Shown here in pieces: positions 45,860-54,372 of a stretch of 64,000 nucleotides of DNA; position 1 is the stretch's first letter, and every line of letters starts with the position of its first letter. The stretch covers positions 1,627,001 through 1,691,000 of the forward strand of contig NZ_CP035107.1 in NCBI RefSeq assembly GCF_004088395.1, in the 5' to 3' direction. The translations under genes and the position numbers were made by a program. This stretch comes from Ornithobacterium rhinotracheale (GTDB taxonomy: Bacteria; Bacteroidota; Bacteroidia; Flavobacteriales; Weeksellaceae). The notes beneath the pieces were generated by a model. That model was given only the letters and a program-made list of their open reading frames with translations, was not told the origin of the DNA and searched no databases.

Positions 45860-47020
45860 TTATTTTTTCAGGATTGATTTTGGCACGCCTGCCTTGTTTA
45901 CTAGCAGGGCAGTGGTTTTGTATTTTACATAGTTTTTACTTACATAGAGGTAGCCTTGGTAGTCGTTGCTCATACCCCAAGAATTTTTCACGATGTAGTA
46001 TTCTTTTCCGTTTTGGTCTTTGGCTAAACCTACGATGTGCATTCCGTGGTCATCTGTGGTTTCGTAATTATCAAAGGCTTCTTGCCTCATCTCTGGGGTA
46101 ATTTCGCGCTCTTTGGTAGGCGGTGTACTGAAGAGGCTTTGGCGCTCTCTTTCGCTCATATCTTCGTATCTTTTTTCAGGGACATAGGCCACGCCATTTG
46201 CCCAGCTGAAGTATTTTTCTGTAACATCGGTTGCCCAGCCCACTGTGTATCCTTTTTCGATAGCGTAATCAATCACTTTTGTAATATCATCCATCGGGAT
46301 ATTGTATGCATAGTCAAAGCTCCAGTTATCTGGTACAGGGAAGAATACATACTCAAACTTTGGTTCATCGTTCAATGATACCATTTCGATATAGTCATTA
46401 GGGTCTAGCGCCACGACTTCTTGCGCAAATGTTTTGGGGGTGTAGCTCTTGCCTTTGTAAGTAAAGGTTTCTGGCACTTTGCCTAGATACGCATCTAAGA
46501 TAGCTGTAACGCCTTCTAGCCAATTTTTGCTAAGCTTTTTGCTTTCTATAATTCCGTCTAAGTAGCCTTTAAGCCCCGCTTGCATTTCGCTAAAATTATT
46601 AATCTTTTCTCCGTTTTTCAAGCCTTCATATGCCTCTTGTGGCAAGGCGCCATATTTTTTGTAAGCATTTATCACATCGTGCAATTCGCCACCATCGCCC
46701 CAGTTCACATTACCTTGCATTCGCACATAGTTTTTTGCCTTATCGATATAGGTATTTCTTGCCGTGTAAATCTCTGCCAAATCCACGGCGGGTCTTCCTT
46801 TTCTCAGCATTTCGGATTCTAGGAATGAGTTGCCCGAGTAGCTCCAACAAGTACCGCTTTTGCCTTGATTTTTCACCGAGGTGGCATCATTCACCTTCAC
46901 GGGGGTGAAGACAAAACCATTGATGAGACTTCTATTATTCTTCAAGGAATTAATTAAATCCTCTTGCGCCAAGGCGCTCACACTTACCCCTACTAAAAGG
47001 CTTAAAAACATTTTTTTCAT
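45860..47020 (-). CDS. Exported C1 papain-family peptidase, aminopeptidase C / bleomycin hydrolase type
   Basis: A 386-residue thiol peptidase. ATG 47020 (MKKMFLSLLVGVSVSALAQE) gives a clean signal peptide; an upstream ATG at 47062 adds 14 residues that would spoil it. The catalytic Cys58 is in NQGKSGTCWSYSG, the His in TDDHGMHIVGLAK and the Asn in YIVKNSWGMSND, which is the C1B (PepC/bleomycin hydrolase) order. It is shorter than cytoplasmic PepC (about 440-450) and, unlike it, exported. A function as a periplasmic or outer-surface aminopeptidase in peptide use is inferred. It lies 59 bases after the MFS gene and may be co-transcribed. Confidence 0.92.
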   Translation of the reverse strand: MKKMFLSLLVGVSVSALAQEDLINSLKNNRSLINGFVFTPVKVNDATSVKNQGKSGTCWSYSGNSFLESEMLRKGRPAVDLAEIYTARNTYIDKAKNYVRMQGNVNWGDGGELHDVINAYKKYGALPQEAYEGLKNGEKINNFSEMQAGLKGYLDGIIESKKLSKNWLEGVTAILDAYLGKVPETFTYKGKSYTPKTFAQEVVALDPNDYIEMVSLNDEPKFEYVFFPVPDNWSFDYAYNIPMDDITKVIDYAIEKGYTVGWATDVTEKYFSWANGVAYVPEKRYEDMSERERQSLFSTPPTKEREITPEMRQEAFDNYETTDDHGMHIVGLAKDQNGKEYYIVKNSWGMSNDYQGYLYVSKNYVKYKTTALLVNKAGVPKSILKK

Positions 47021-47079
47021 ATCTAGCATTCTATTTTCGCAAAAATATTGATTTCTACCCAACTTAAAAAATTAAACGC

Positions 47080-48489
47080 TTATTTTCTAGATTTAAGATT
47101 ATCGCCATCTGTGGGATTTAAGCGCGCAAACACCCAAGTAGAGGCCAGCGTAATCGCCCCAATGCTCAGGAAGGTTAATCTAAACGCTTGGTGCATATCT
47201 AGCGGCGCAAAATAAGTGTTGTGCTGAAAAAACCTCAATATCGCAAGCCCAATCGCGATGCCAAACCCGATGGCTATCTGCTGATTTACGGAGAGCAAGC
47301 TGTTGCCACTACTCGTTTGGTAATCCCTTAAATCCGCAATGGCAATAGAATTCATCGCCGTGAATTGCACGGAATTAAAAAAGCCTAAAATCACCAATAG
47401 CGGCACAAAAACATATACGCTACAATCGCGCGCGGGAATGGCAATGGAGGCAATCAGTAGCCCGATGATGAGCGTGTTCCCAATCAAGATGCGGCGATAG
47501 CCCACGCGGTTTAAAATCGGCACTACAAAAGGTTTTGCCAGCATTGCTGAAAGCGCCATCGGGGCTACAATCCAGCCCGAAATCACGGCAGACTGCTCGT
47601 AATCTATCTGCATTAGCAGTGGTACCAAAAGAGGCAGCGAACTTATGCCCAAGCGGCAGGCCAAATTCCCTAAAAGCCCAATCCTAAAAGTGCGCACCTT
47701 GAACAAATGTATCGGGAAGATGGGCGCTTCGCTACGCTTAGCGTGCCAGAAATAAATCGGCAAAAAGATTAAGCCCACTACCAGCATTATTAAGCCATAG
47801 ATAAATAAACTCTCCTCCGTAATCACCTCCAATGCCGCCGAAAGCAACACCGAGGACACCCCAAAGAGCAAAAAGCCCTTTAAATCCAGCCTAGGGCGCT
47901 CCCCATAGCATTGCGGCATAAATTTCAGGCTGAGCAAAATCCCAACAACCACAATCGGCAAATTAATCAAAAAGATATAATGCCAGCTTAGATAATCCAC
48001 CAAATAACCACCCACGAGCGGCCCCACAATAGGCCCAATCAGCGCGGGAATAATTGCAAAATTCATTGCCTCCACAAATTCCGAGCGCTCATAAGTTTTC
48101 ATCAAAGCCAGCCGAGCCACGGGCGTCATTAAAGCACCTCCCAGCCCCTGAACAATTCGCGAAAGCACCAAAAACCTAAGCGAAAAGCTCAGCGCGCACA
48201 TCAGCGAGCCTAGCCCAAAGATGAAAAGCGCCGAGATAAAAACCTTTTGCGTGCCAAACCTATCGGCTAGAAAACCGCTAATGGGAATAAAGAGCGCCAG
48301 CGTGATGACATAGCTTATAATTGCCGACTGCATATTCAGCGGCGAGGCGTTGAGCGACTCCGCCATAGCGGGCAGCGCCGTGTTCAAGATGGTGGAATCC
48401 AGCATTTGCATAAAAATAGCCGTTGCCATAATGTAGGGCAAAAATTTCTTGATGCGCGCCCATTGCTGCGGGGTGTATTCTGGCTTCAT
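47080..48489 (-). CDS. MFS multidrug transporter, DHA2 family (MdtD-like)
   Basis: An inner-membrane drug:proton antiporter-like protein of 469 residues with about 14 helices. The first helix ends with motif D1 MLDSTILNTALPAMAESLNA. Motif A is FLADRFGTQKVF, motif C (antiporter) is IPALIGPIVGPLVGGYL, and VLSRIVQGLGGALMTP is motif B. This pattern and size match the MdtD subgroup. No MdtABC-type RND pump is in view. It is directly upstream of the C1 peptidase gene. Confidence 0.9.
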   Translation of the reverse strand: MKPEYTPQQWARIKKFLPYIMATAIFMQMLDSTILNTALPAMAESLNASPLNMQSAIISYVITLALFIPISGFLADRFGTQKVFISALFIFGLGSLMCALSFSLRFLVLSRIVQGLGGALMTPVARLALMKTYERSEFVEAMNFAIIPALIGPIVGPLVGGYLVDYLSWHYIFLINLPIVVVGILLSLKFMPQCYGERPRLDLKGFLLFGVSSVLLSAALEVITEESLFIYGLIMLVVGLIFLPIYFWHAKRSEAPIFPIHLFKVRTFRIGLLGNLACRLGISSLPLLVPLLMQIDYEQSAVISGWIVAPMALSAMLAKPFVVPILNRVGYRRILIGNTLIIGLLIASIAIPARDCSVYVFVPLLVILGFFNSVQFTAMNSIAIADLRDYQTSSGNSLLSVNQQIAIGFGIAIGLAILRFFQHNTYFAPLDMHQAFRLTFLSIGAITLASTWVFARLNPTDGDNLKSRK

Positions 48490-48559
48490 TCAGGTGTAAA
48501 TATTTAGGTGCTACAAAGGTAGCCTTTTTTGGAAATTAAAAAATATCCCCATCAAACCA

Positions 48560-48598
48560 ATCTACGGCGCGCACCCCCTTGGGGTGCGCGCCGTAGAT
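48560..48598. terminator. Perfect 18-bp GC-rich hairpin with CTT triloop
   Basis: ATCTACGGCGCGCACCCC (48560-48577) pairs exactly with its complement at 48581-48598. It lies between the MFS gene start (48489) and the tandem repeat array. Because both neighbours are on the minus strand, it would sit upstream of the MFS gene, so it may be a second terminator for the SusD operon or a transcription barrier. Confidence 0.7.
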
Positions 48599-48680
48599 GA
48601 AGCGGATTTATACTTTATCTAATAAACTTCAAAAATCATTAAAGATTTTACAATAAAACATCTAGGACATTAAATATTCT

Positions 48681-48959
48681 ATGTGTAGAGGAATTATCTA
48701 CAGATGAAGAGAAAGCCTCTTCACATGTAGAGAGACTTCCCCTAGATGGAGAGAAAGCCTCTTCATATGTAGAGAAACTTCCCCTAGATGAAGAGAAAGC
48801 CTCTTCACATGTAGAGAGACTTCCCCTAGATGAAGAGAAAGCCTCTTCATGTGTAAAAAAACTTCCCCTAGATGGAGAGGAATCCTCTTCATATGTAAAA
48901 AAACTTCCCCTAGATGGAGAGAAAGCCTCTTCATGTGTAAAAAAACTTCCCCTAGATGG
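48681..48959. repeat. Tandem array of 21-bp half-units alternating as a 42-bp unit
   Basis: Thirteen consecutive 21-bp units run from 48681 to 48953, plus six bases of a fourteenth. Two types alternate strictly. Type A begins A-[TC]-[AG]-TGTA and mostly ends CTTCCCCT; type B begins AGATG[AG]AGAG and ends CCTCTTC. Several B units hold GAAGAG/CTCTTC inverted pairs. On the minus strand the array would read as heptads such as LHLGEVS/LHMKRLS, from an ORF overlapping the SusD terminator, so translation is doubtful. It fills the intergenic gap upstream of the MFS gene. Confidence 0.92.
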
Positions 48960-49044
48960 TTTTTTAAATTCTCTTTAATGAAATAGGGTTTTTCTTGCTT
49001 ACTTTTTAGCTCTCCTTGATTTAGATTTTGCACGGGCATAAAAA

Positions 49045-49070
49045 AATGCCTTGCAAATAGGCAAGGCATT
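49045..49070 (-). terminator. Terminator of the susC-susD operon
   Basis: AATGCCTTGC (49045-49054) and GCAAGGCATT (49061-49070) form a 10-bp stem with a 6-base loop. On the minus strand a run of T follows, 28 bases after the SusD stop. Confidence 0.85.
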
Positions 49071-49098
49071 GAAATAGTGAGATTACTTTTTGGCTTAA

Positions 49099-50751
49099 TT
49101 ACTTGTAAGCTGCATTTTGGTCCTGCTCGGTAAAGAGCGGGTTGTTGTCAATCTCTTTTTGAGGGATTGGGAATATGATTTTAGACTTAGGGTCTGTTGG
49201 GTCGATGGTAGCGTATTGCTTAGGCCCCCAGTAGTTTGGTCGTTCAATCACTTTTCCTTGTCTGATGATGTCAAAGGTGCGGAATCCTTCGCCGATTAAC
49301 TCTTTTCTTCGTTCTAGGCGGATTGCATCAAGGAGGTTTCCAGTGCTGTATGGCTGTGCGTTGGCGTTTTGCTGCACGGCTAATAGCTCTTGCTTCGCAA
49401 GGGCGTTATCCCCTTTTAGTGCGGCTGCTTCTGCAATGATTAAGTGAAGCTCTGGGGTTCTCATCACAGGGACATTTGCAAGGTTGGGGTATCCTACATT
49501 TGGGGTGGGCTGATTGCCCACGGCTCTCTGCGCGGAAAAGCGCGGAAATTTTCCGTACATAGAAATGATGTTGAAGAAAGCGTTATCATACATAATTCGC
49601 TCCAAGTCGCGGAGGCTATTTTCAGGGATTCGGCCTGTGGCATCGTCCCATAATCCGGCTGGGATATTTCTTCTGCTTACTTGCTCATCGTAGAAAGCTT
49701 TATCGCTTAGTTTGGCTTTGTAGGCGGTCCAAGTGGTTTTTCCTCCGTCTACTTCGAGCTGGTTTTCATACACCCATCTATTAACGAACCAAGCGTTTCT
49801 TCTATCATCGGCGGAGTAGTTATTGTTTACAAAATCAATGTCTGCGCCTACTACGCCGTAGCCTCCTGCGTCTTTATAGCCGTAATCGATGTATGATGCA
49901 TAAGCGCCAAAGCCTAGGTATACTTCCTCTGTATTATAAATGGCGAATATAACAGAGGGATTGTCTTGCGATGCGCCTATTTCATAAATTTCTGGGCTTA
50001 GGGCAGGCATTTGAGCTAGTGCAGCTTGTGCGTATTCTATGGCTTTTTGGGTTTCGCCAAGTTCTAGGAATACTCTTGCTAATAGCCCTTGAACGAAGGT
50101 TCGGTTCACGCGGTCTTTTCTGGTGGGCGCTGGAAGATGCGCAAGGGCATAATTTAAATCTGAAAGGATTAAATTATAGGCATCTTTTACCTTGGTTCTA
50201 GGCACGAGGTCGTCTACCTCTGGGGTTACTTTTAGGGCAAGCCCTGGGCTTTCGCCGCCGTTTTTAGAATAAGGCTCGGCAAACATTCTTACTAGCTGGA
50301 AGTAGCTGTATGCTCTCATTGCTCTTGCCTCGGCTACGAGGGGGTCTTTCACTGCGGGCAAGAGGGTGATTTCGCCTCTCTCATCTGCGGCGATGATAGA
50401 GTTGCAGCCCTCGATGATTTCATAGAATGAAAAGTATATATTATTGCCGAGCGAAAGGGAGGGAATGTATCCGTAATTGTAGACACTGACAAACTTGTTG
50501 TAATTGTTTCTGCTTTTTAGCACAACATCTTCGCCACGGATATCGTTGAACACTACATTGTATGCGCCTCCTGTTTTTTGCCCCATAAATCCTCTATAAA
50601 TACCTACCACAGAGGCGTTCAATGTTTCTGGTGTAGAGAATGCTATTTTTGCGGGGATTGATTTGGTGGGCTCCACATCTAGCCAAGAGTCTGTACACGC
50701 GACAGCGCTTAGCATCGAAGCTCCTATGATTAGTTTAGTTATATTTTTCAT
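49099..50751 (-). CDS. SusD/RagB-family outer-membrane substrate-binding lipoprotein
   Basis: A 550-residue surface lipoprotein that forms the lid of a SusC channel. The signal peptide ends at lipobox Cys19 (LSAVACTDSW). DSWLDVEPTKSIP follows, as is typical after the lipid Cys. The helical TPR-like SusD fold includes EARAMRAYSYFQLVRMFAEPY near 165, LARVFLELGETQKAIEYA, and the C-terminal IRLERRKELIGEGFRTFDII. All SusD landmarks are present, so it looks functional. The substrate, likely a glycan or oligopeptide, cannot be read from the sequence. It lies 23 bases after susC. Confidence 0.95.
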   Translation of the reverse strand: MKNITKLIIGASMLSAVACTDSWLDVEPTKSIPAKIAFSTPETLNASVVGIYRGFMGQKTGGAYNVVFNDIRGEDVVLKSRNNYNKFVSVYNYGYIPSLSLGNNIYFSFYEIIEGCNSIIAADERGEITLLPAVKDPLVAEARAMRAYSYFQLVRMFAEPYSKNGGESPGLALKVTPEVDDLVPRTKVKDAYNLILSDLNYALAHLPAPTRKDRVNRTFVQGLLARVFLELGETQKAIEYAQAALAQMPALSPEIYEIGASQDNPSVIFAIYNTEEVYLGFGAYASYIDYGYKDAGGYGVVGADIDFVNNNYSADDRRNAWFVNRWVYENQLEVDGGKTTWTAYKAKLSDKAFYDEQVSRRNIPAGLWDDATGRIPENSLRDLERIMYDNAFFNIISMYGKFPRFSAQRAVGNQPTPNVGYPNLANVPVMRTPELHLIIAEAAALKGDNALAKQELLAVQQNANAQPYSTGNLLDAIRLERRKELIGEGFRTFDIIRQGKVIERPNYWGPKQYATIDPTDPKSKIIFPIPQKEIDNNPLFTEQDQNAAYK

Positions 50752-50774
50752 ATAAATTGTTTTGTTTTTAATTA

Positions 50775-53700
50775 TTAAAGACCTACTCTAACACCAAAGG
50801 TGATTGTTCTAATGTTTGGAATTGAAGAGAAAGCATTAAATCCATTAACACCCTGCTCGGGGTCTAGCCCATCGTATTTGGTGAATGTGTAAACATTGTC
50901 TGCATTGATGAATGCTTTGGCTGATTGAATTCCAGCTCTTTTTAGGTAATCTTTTGGAATGTCATAAGATAATTCCACATTTTTAATTCTTACATAAGAG
51001 CCATCTTTTAAGAATCTTGAAGACCTTTGATTGGCTTTGGTTGGGTTATTATGCACGAATTGCGGAATGTCGGAATCTTTGTTATCAGGTCTCCACGCAT
51101 TTTTCATCTTTTCATTTAGCTGCCAACCATAAGTTGATCCGTCGTTCATTGTGAGCTCCTCTAATCTGTTATAGATTTTGCCTCCAAAGGTGTAATATAG
51201 CTGAATGGATAGATTGATGCCTTTGTAATTAAAGTTATTATCCAATCCTCCGTATACTTTTGGCAAGGAAGAGCCTAATTCATAGTAAGTGGCTAGGCCG
51301 TAGTCTTCCGTTAATTCCTTAGAGATTGAGCCATCTGCGCCCACCACATCTCTATACCACTGAGCGGCACCTGTTTCTTTATTTACACCGGCATAATCTT
51401 TTAGATACCAAGTGTAAGCATTTTCGCCCACTCTCCAGATTTTGGAATTGGCACTTCGCACGATTCTATCTTGTGAGAGCTGAGTGATTTCGTTTTTGTA
51501 GTGAGTTATATTAAATCTAGTCTCCCAAGAGAAGTTTTCAGTTCTAATGTTCTTAGAACTTAATTGGATTTCGATACCTGTGTTTTTGATAGCTCCCACA
51601 TTCTCTGTGCGCGAAGCCCAACCTGTGGAGTATGATAGTGGCTTATCCATCAACAAATCTTTTGAGGCTCTGGTAAACCACTCTACTGTACCATCTAGGA
51701 AGCCGAATAATCCGAACTCTATACCCACATTAGTCATTGCGTTTTTCTCCCATCTCAGGCTAGGGTTAGATAATTGAGTGTGTATCAAACCTGCCTGCCC
51801 GTTATAGTCGCCACCTAAGCCATATAGTGGCATAAATAGGTATGAATCAATATTAGCATTTCCACTCGTACCGTAGCTTCCTTTTAGTTTTAAATTATCA
51901 ATCCAGCGCACATCTCGCAAGAAGTTTTCTTTGTTTAATCGCCAAGCGGCTGAGGCCGACCAGAAGTTTCCCCAGCGATTTGATGGGGCGAATTTTGCGG
52001 AGCCGTCGCGTCTTATGGAGAATGAGGTGTAATATTTATTCCCATAATCATAGTTTACACGGGAGAATATACCTATCATTTTGTTCTGTGCCACGGATGA
52101 GTTCACATTTTTTGGCGCCGTACCTACTGATAGCTCTGAGGAGAAATCAAACTCGTAGCCCTTGGCTTGCGCACTAAGGGATTCTGCTCTATAACTTTCA
52201 AACTCGTGCCCCACCATAGCATTGAGGTGATGATTTTCGCCTAAATTTTTATCATAGGTCAAAGTTGTAGAGCCTAAATATCTGAATGATTCTGTGGCTT
52301 CTTTTTGGCTTCTACCGCCCTCGCCTCTGGCATCGCCGTGCAATCTTGATTCAAAAAAACCGCTTCTATCGTTGGAATAATCTCCACTGAAATTGGTATC
52401 AAAGATTAAGTTTTCTAAAATTTTGTAATTAAAATTCACGCTACTGAATGCGGAGGTAACTTTACCATAATTACTATTGAGTGCGGCTAAGCCGTAAGGG
52501 TTATAATCTTGCATAATCTCATTGTCCCAGTTATAGAGTGGCCTACCGTATTGGTCTCTCACGATATTGAAATTATCATCTAATTCATAGAGCGAGACAT
52601 TGCTTGGCATTGTATAAGCTGCATAGCCCGTAGAGCTTGGGCTTGGCAAATCACCTACGCCGTGGCTCTCTGACCTTCTGAGGGTTGTTCTTAGCCCTAT
52701 TTTAATTTTATCACTCACCTGATTGCTCACATTCAACTGCACAGAGTAGCGGGTGTAGTCATCTGGCTTCACGATACCATCTTGATTATAATAGCCTAGG
52801 GAGAGGTAGAATTTTGTATTTTCATTCCCTCCGTTAGCGCTCACATCGTATTGTCTTGTAGCGCCAGCTCTGTAAGCTAAGTTAAGCCAATCTTCATTAA
52901 TCATTAATTGAGCATCTGGCAATATGTTTCCATTTTCATCAAATGGATTAGCGAGATTAAAGGGGTTTCGCCCAGCATATTGCTCCACTCTTCCGCTTGC
53001 ATAGGCAGAGGCTCTATCGTGCGGAAGCCCATAAGCTAAGGCTTCTGCGTACAAGCCTCGCCACGAGGTTTGATAAAAATCGGCTGAATTCATCAGCTTA
53101 AATTTATTATTTGTTCTAGTGGAGACACCGTATTTAGCCTGAACGGTGAAATCTGTGCGCCCTTGCTTTCCGTTCTTAGTAGTTACGATGATTACCCCAT
53201 TAGCCGCACGCGAACCATAGATGGAGGCCGAAGCTGCATCTTTAAGGATTGTAATATTTTTCACATCTTCCATATTAGGTCTAGGCGCTCCCACAACACC
53301 ATCTACCACCCAAAGTGGCGCGGCACTTGCTGTAAGCGAACCTATCCCACGCAAACGAATTGTAGCCCCTGAACCTGCAGAACCTGTAGCATTAATCACC
53401 TGAAGCCCTGGTGTAGCTGATTGCAATGCTTTTTCTAGATTCACGGCTGGGGACTTTTCTAACTGCTCTTTCTTCACCAAAGTGGCAGAACCCGTCAATG
53501 CCTCTTGGGTAGAGACACCATACCCCACAGCTACTAGCTCTTTAAGATTTACTGCACCGCCTTTATTCAGCTGCACATTGATGCTAGATTTGGAGCCTAC
53601 GGGCAAGGTCTTTGTATCAAATCCAATGAATTCCACTACAATTTTATCCCCACTATTAGCTGGGATTGAATAGTTTCCATTCTCATCGGTATACACTCCT

Positions 53701-53849
53701 TGGTCGGTACCTTCTACATACACATAGGCATCTGCCAAGGGAAATCCGCTGGCATCTACCACTTTTCCTGTAACTACTTTTTCCTGCGCCAAGGCATTCA
53801 CGCTAAGGAACATAGAAAAAGCAATTGTCCATAAACTTTTACTCCTCAT
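50775..53849 (-). CDS. SusC/RagA-family TonB-linked outer-membrane receptor
   Basis: A 1024-residue TonB-dependent transporter paired with the SusD downstream. It has a signal peptide (NALAQEKVV), a CarboxypepD_reg-like domain (about 22-105, VTGKVVDASGFPL), a plug with KALQSATPGLQVINATG, IRLRGIGSL and DAASASIYGSRAANGVIIV, then the barrel ending in TITFGVRVGL. It is complete. Its N-terminal 100 residues closely parallel those of the truncated SusC at 57409-58212, so the two are paralogues. It shares with that gene an upstream 19-bp element at the same distance from the -7 box. Confidence 0.95.
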   Translation of the reverse strand: MRSKSLWTIAFSMFLSVNALAQEKVVTGKVVDASGFPLADAYVYVEGTDQGVYTDENGNYSIPANSGDKIVVEFIGFDTKTLPVGSKSSINVQLNKGGAVNLKELVAVGYGVSTQEALTGSATLVKKEQLEKSPAVNLEKALQSATPGLQVINATGSAGSGATIRLRGIGSLTASAAPLWVVDGVVGAPRPNMEDVKNITILKDAASASIYGSRAANGVIIVTTKNGKQGRTDFTVQAKYGVSTRTNNKFKLMNSADFYQTSWRGLYAEALAYGLPHDRASAYASGRVEQYAGRNPFNLANPFDENGNILPDAQLMINEDWLNLAYRAGATRQYDVSANGGNENTKFYLSLGYYNQDGIVKPDDYTRYSVQLNVSNQVSDKIKIGLRTTLRRSESHGVGDLPSPSSTGYAAYTMPSNVSLYELDDNFNIVRDQYGRPLYNWDNEIMQDYNPYGLAALNSNYGKVTSAFSSVNFNYKILENLIFDTNFSGDYSNDRSGFFESRLHGDARGEGGRSQKEATESFRYLGSTTLTYDKNLGENHHLNAMVGHEFESYRAESLSAQAKGYEFDFSSELSVGTAPKNVNSSVAQNKMIGIFSRVNYDYGNKYYTSFSIRRDGSAKFAPSNRWGNFWSASAAWRLNKENFLRDVRWIDNLKLKGSYGTSGNANIDSYLFMPLYGLGGDYNGQAGLIHTQLSNPSLRWEKNAMTNVGIEFGLFGFLDGTVEWFTRASKDLLMDKPLSYSTGWASRTENVGAIKNTGIEIQLSSKNIRTENFSWETRFNITHYKNEITQLSQDRIVRSANSKIWRVGENAYTWYLKDYAGVNKETGAAQWYRDVVGADGSISKELTEDYGLATYYELGSSLPKVYGGLDNNFNYKGINLSIQLYYTFGGKIYNRLEELTMNDGSTYGWQLNEKMKNAWRPDNKDSDIPQFVHNNPTKANQRSSRFLKDGSYVRIKNVELSYDIPKDYLKRAGIQSAKAFINADNVYTFTKYDGLDPEQGVNGFNAFSSIPNIRTITFGVRVGL

Positions 53850-53876
53850 ATTTTAATTTAAAAATGTAATTGCCTG

Positions 53877-53917
53877 CAAAAATACAGAAGCTTTGAACGA
53901 ATACGAAGTTTTTAACA
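53877..53917 (-). promoter_or_regulatory. Promoter and upstream element of the intact susC
   Basis: On the minus strand the -7 box TATTTTTG is at 53877-53884. Fourteen bases further upstream lies an element that on the plus strand is GAATACGAAGTTTTTAACA (53899-53917). Eighteen of 19 bases recur before the truncated susC at the same spacing, overlapping the expected -33 position. Confidence 0.65.
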
Positions 53918-54102
53918 CGGCTAAAAGTATGTTTTTTATTCAAGAATTAAAAAAACACATATTTCATTTACGGATTTTACATAAAAATGACCCTAATTTT
54001 TACATATCTACAAAAACACCTGACTTTTCGGACAAAACAGTCAATAATTTTATAAGCCTAAGTGTCATCTAAACTCTGTTTAAGAAATAAAGCTATTTAA
54101 CT

Positions 54103-54111
54103 CCCCCCCCC
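54103..54111. repeat. C9 homopolymer in the AT-rich region upstream of susC
   Basis: Nine consecutive C at 54103-54111 lie about 255 bases before the susC start. A 61-codon minus-strand frame (54093-54278) reads through it as three Gly codons but has no recognisable features, so I do not call a gene. Otherwise 53918-54315 looks like plain AT-rich intergenic DNA. Confidence 0.85.
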
Positions 54112-54315
54112 ATAAAATTATCACTTTTTAACACTTTAAGCCATACATCTCCACCAAAAACCACTTGCCTGATAGTTGTTTTTTCTAACAAAGTAGCGTA
54201 ACACAATATTTTTATTCCAAAACACCATACTCTAATCGCTAAAACATTTAGCAATTTCATAAGGCATTCACTCTCCATTTCTCTGCCTTGGTAGGGCTAT
54301 TTTAGTTACTAAAAA

Positions 54316-54346
54316 GAGAAGTCCACCCCCTGCGGGGGTGGACTTC
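54316..54346 (-). terminator. Perfect 14-bp hairpin with TGC triloop after the DUF4302 pair
   Basis: AGAAGTCCACCCCC (54316-54329) pairs exactly with GGGGGTGGACTTCT (54333-54346). On the minus strand it begins 27 bases after the last DUF4302 stop and is followed by several T residues. Confidence 0.85.
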
Positions 54347-54372
54347 TACTTAAAATATTATTTATAAAATAA

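Noticed and set aside
48681-48959. CRISPR array
   Set aside because: Units are contiguous with no unique spacers, and no cas genes are nearby.
48698-49069. 123-codon minus-strand ORF with heptad peptide repeats
   Set aside because: It begins inside the SusD terminator hairpin and consists mainly of the tandem array; a 21-bp period keeps any frame open by chance. Recorded as a repeat instead.
54093-54278. 61-codon minus-strand ORF reading through the C9 tract
   Set aside because: No domain or signal, in AT-rich intergenic DNA; probably chance, although the run itself is noted.
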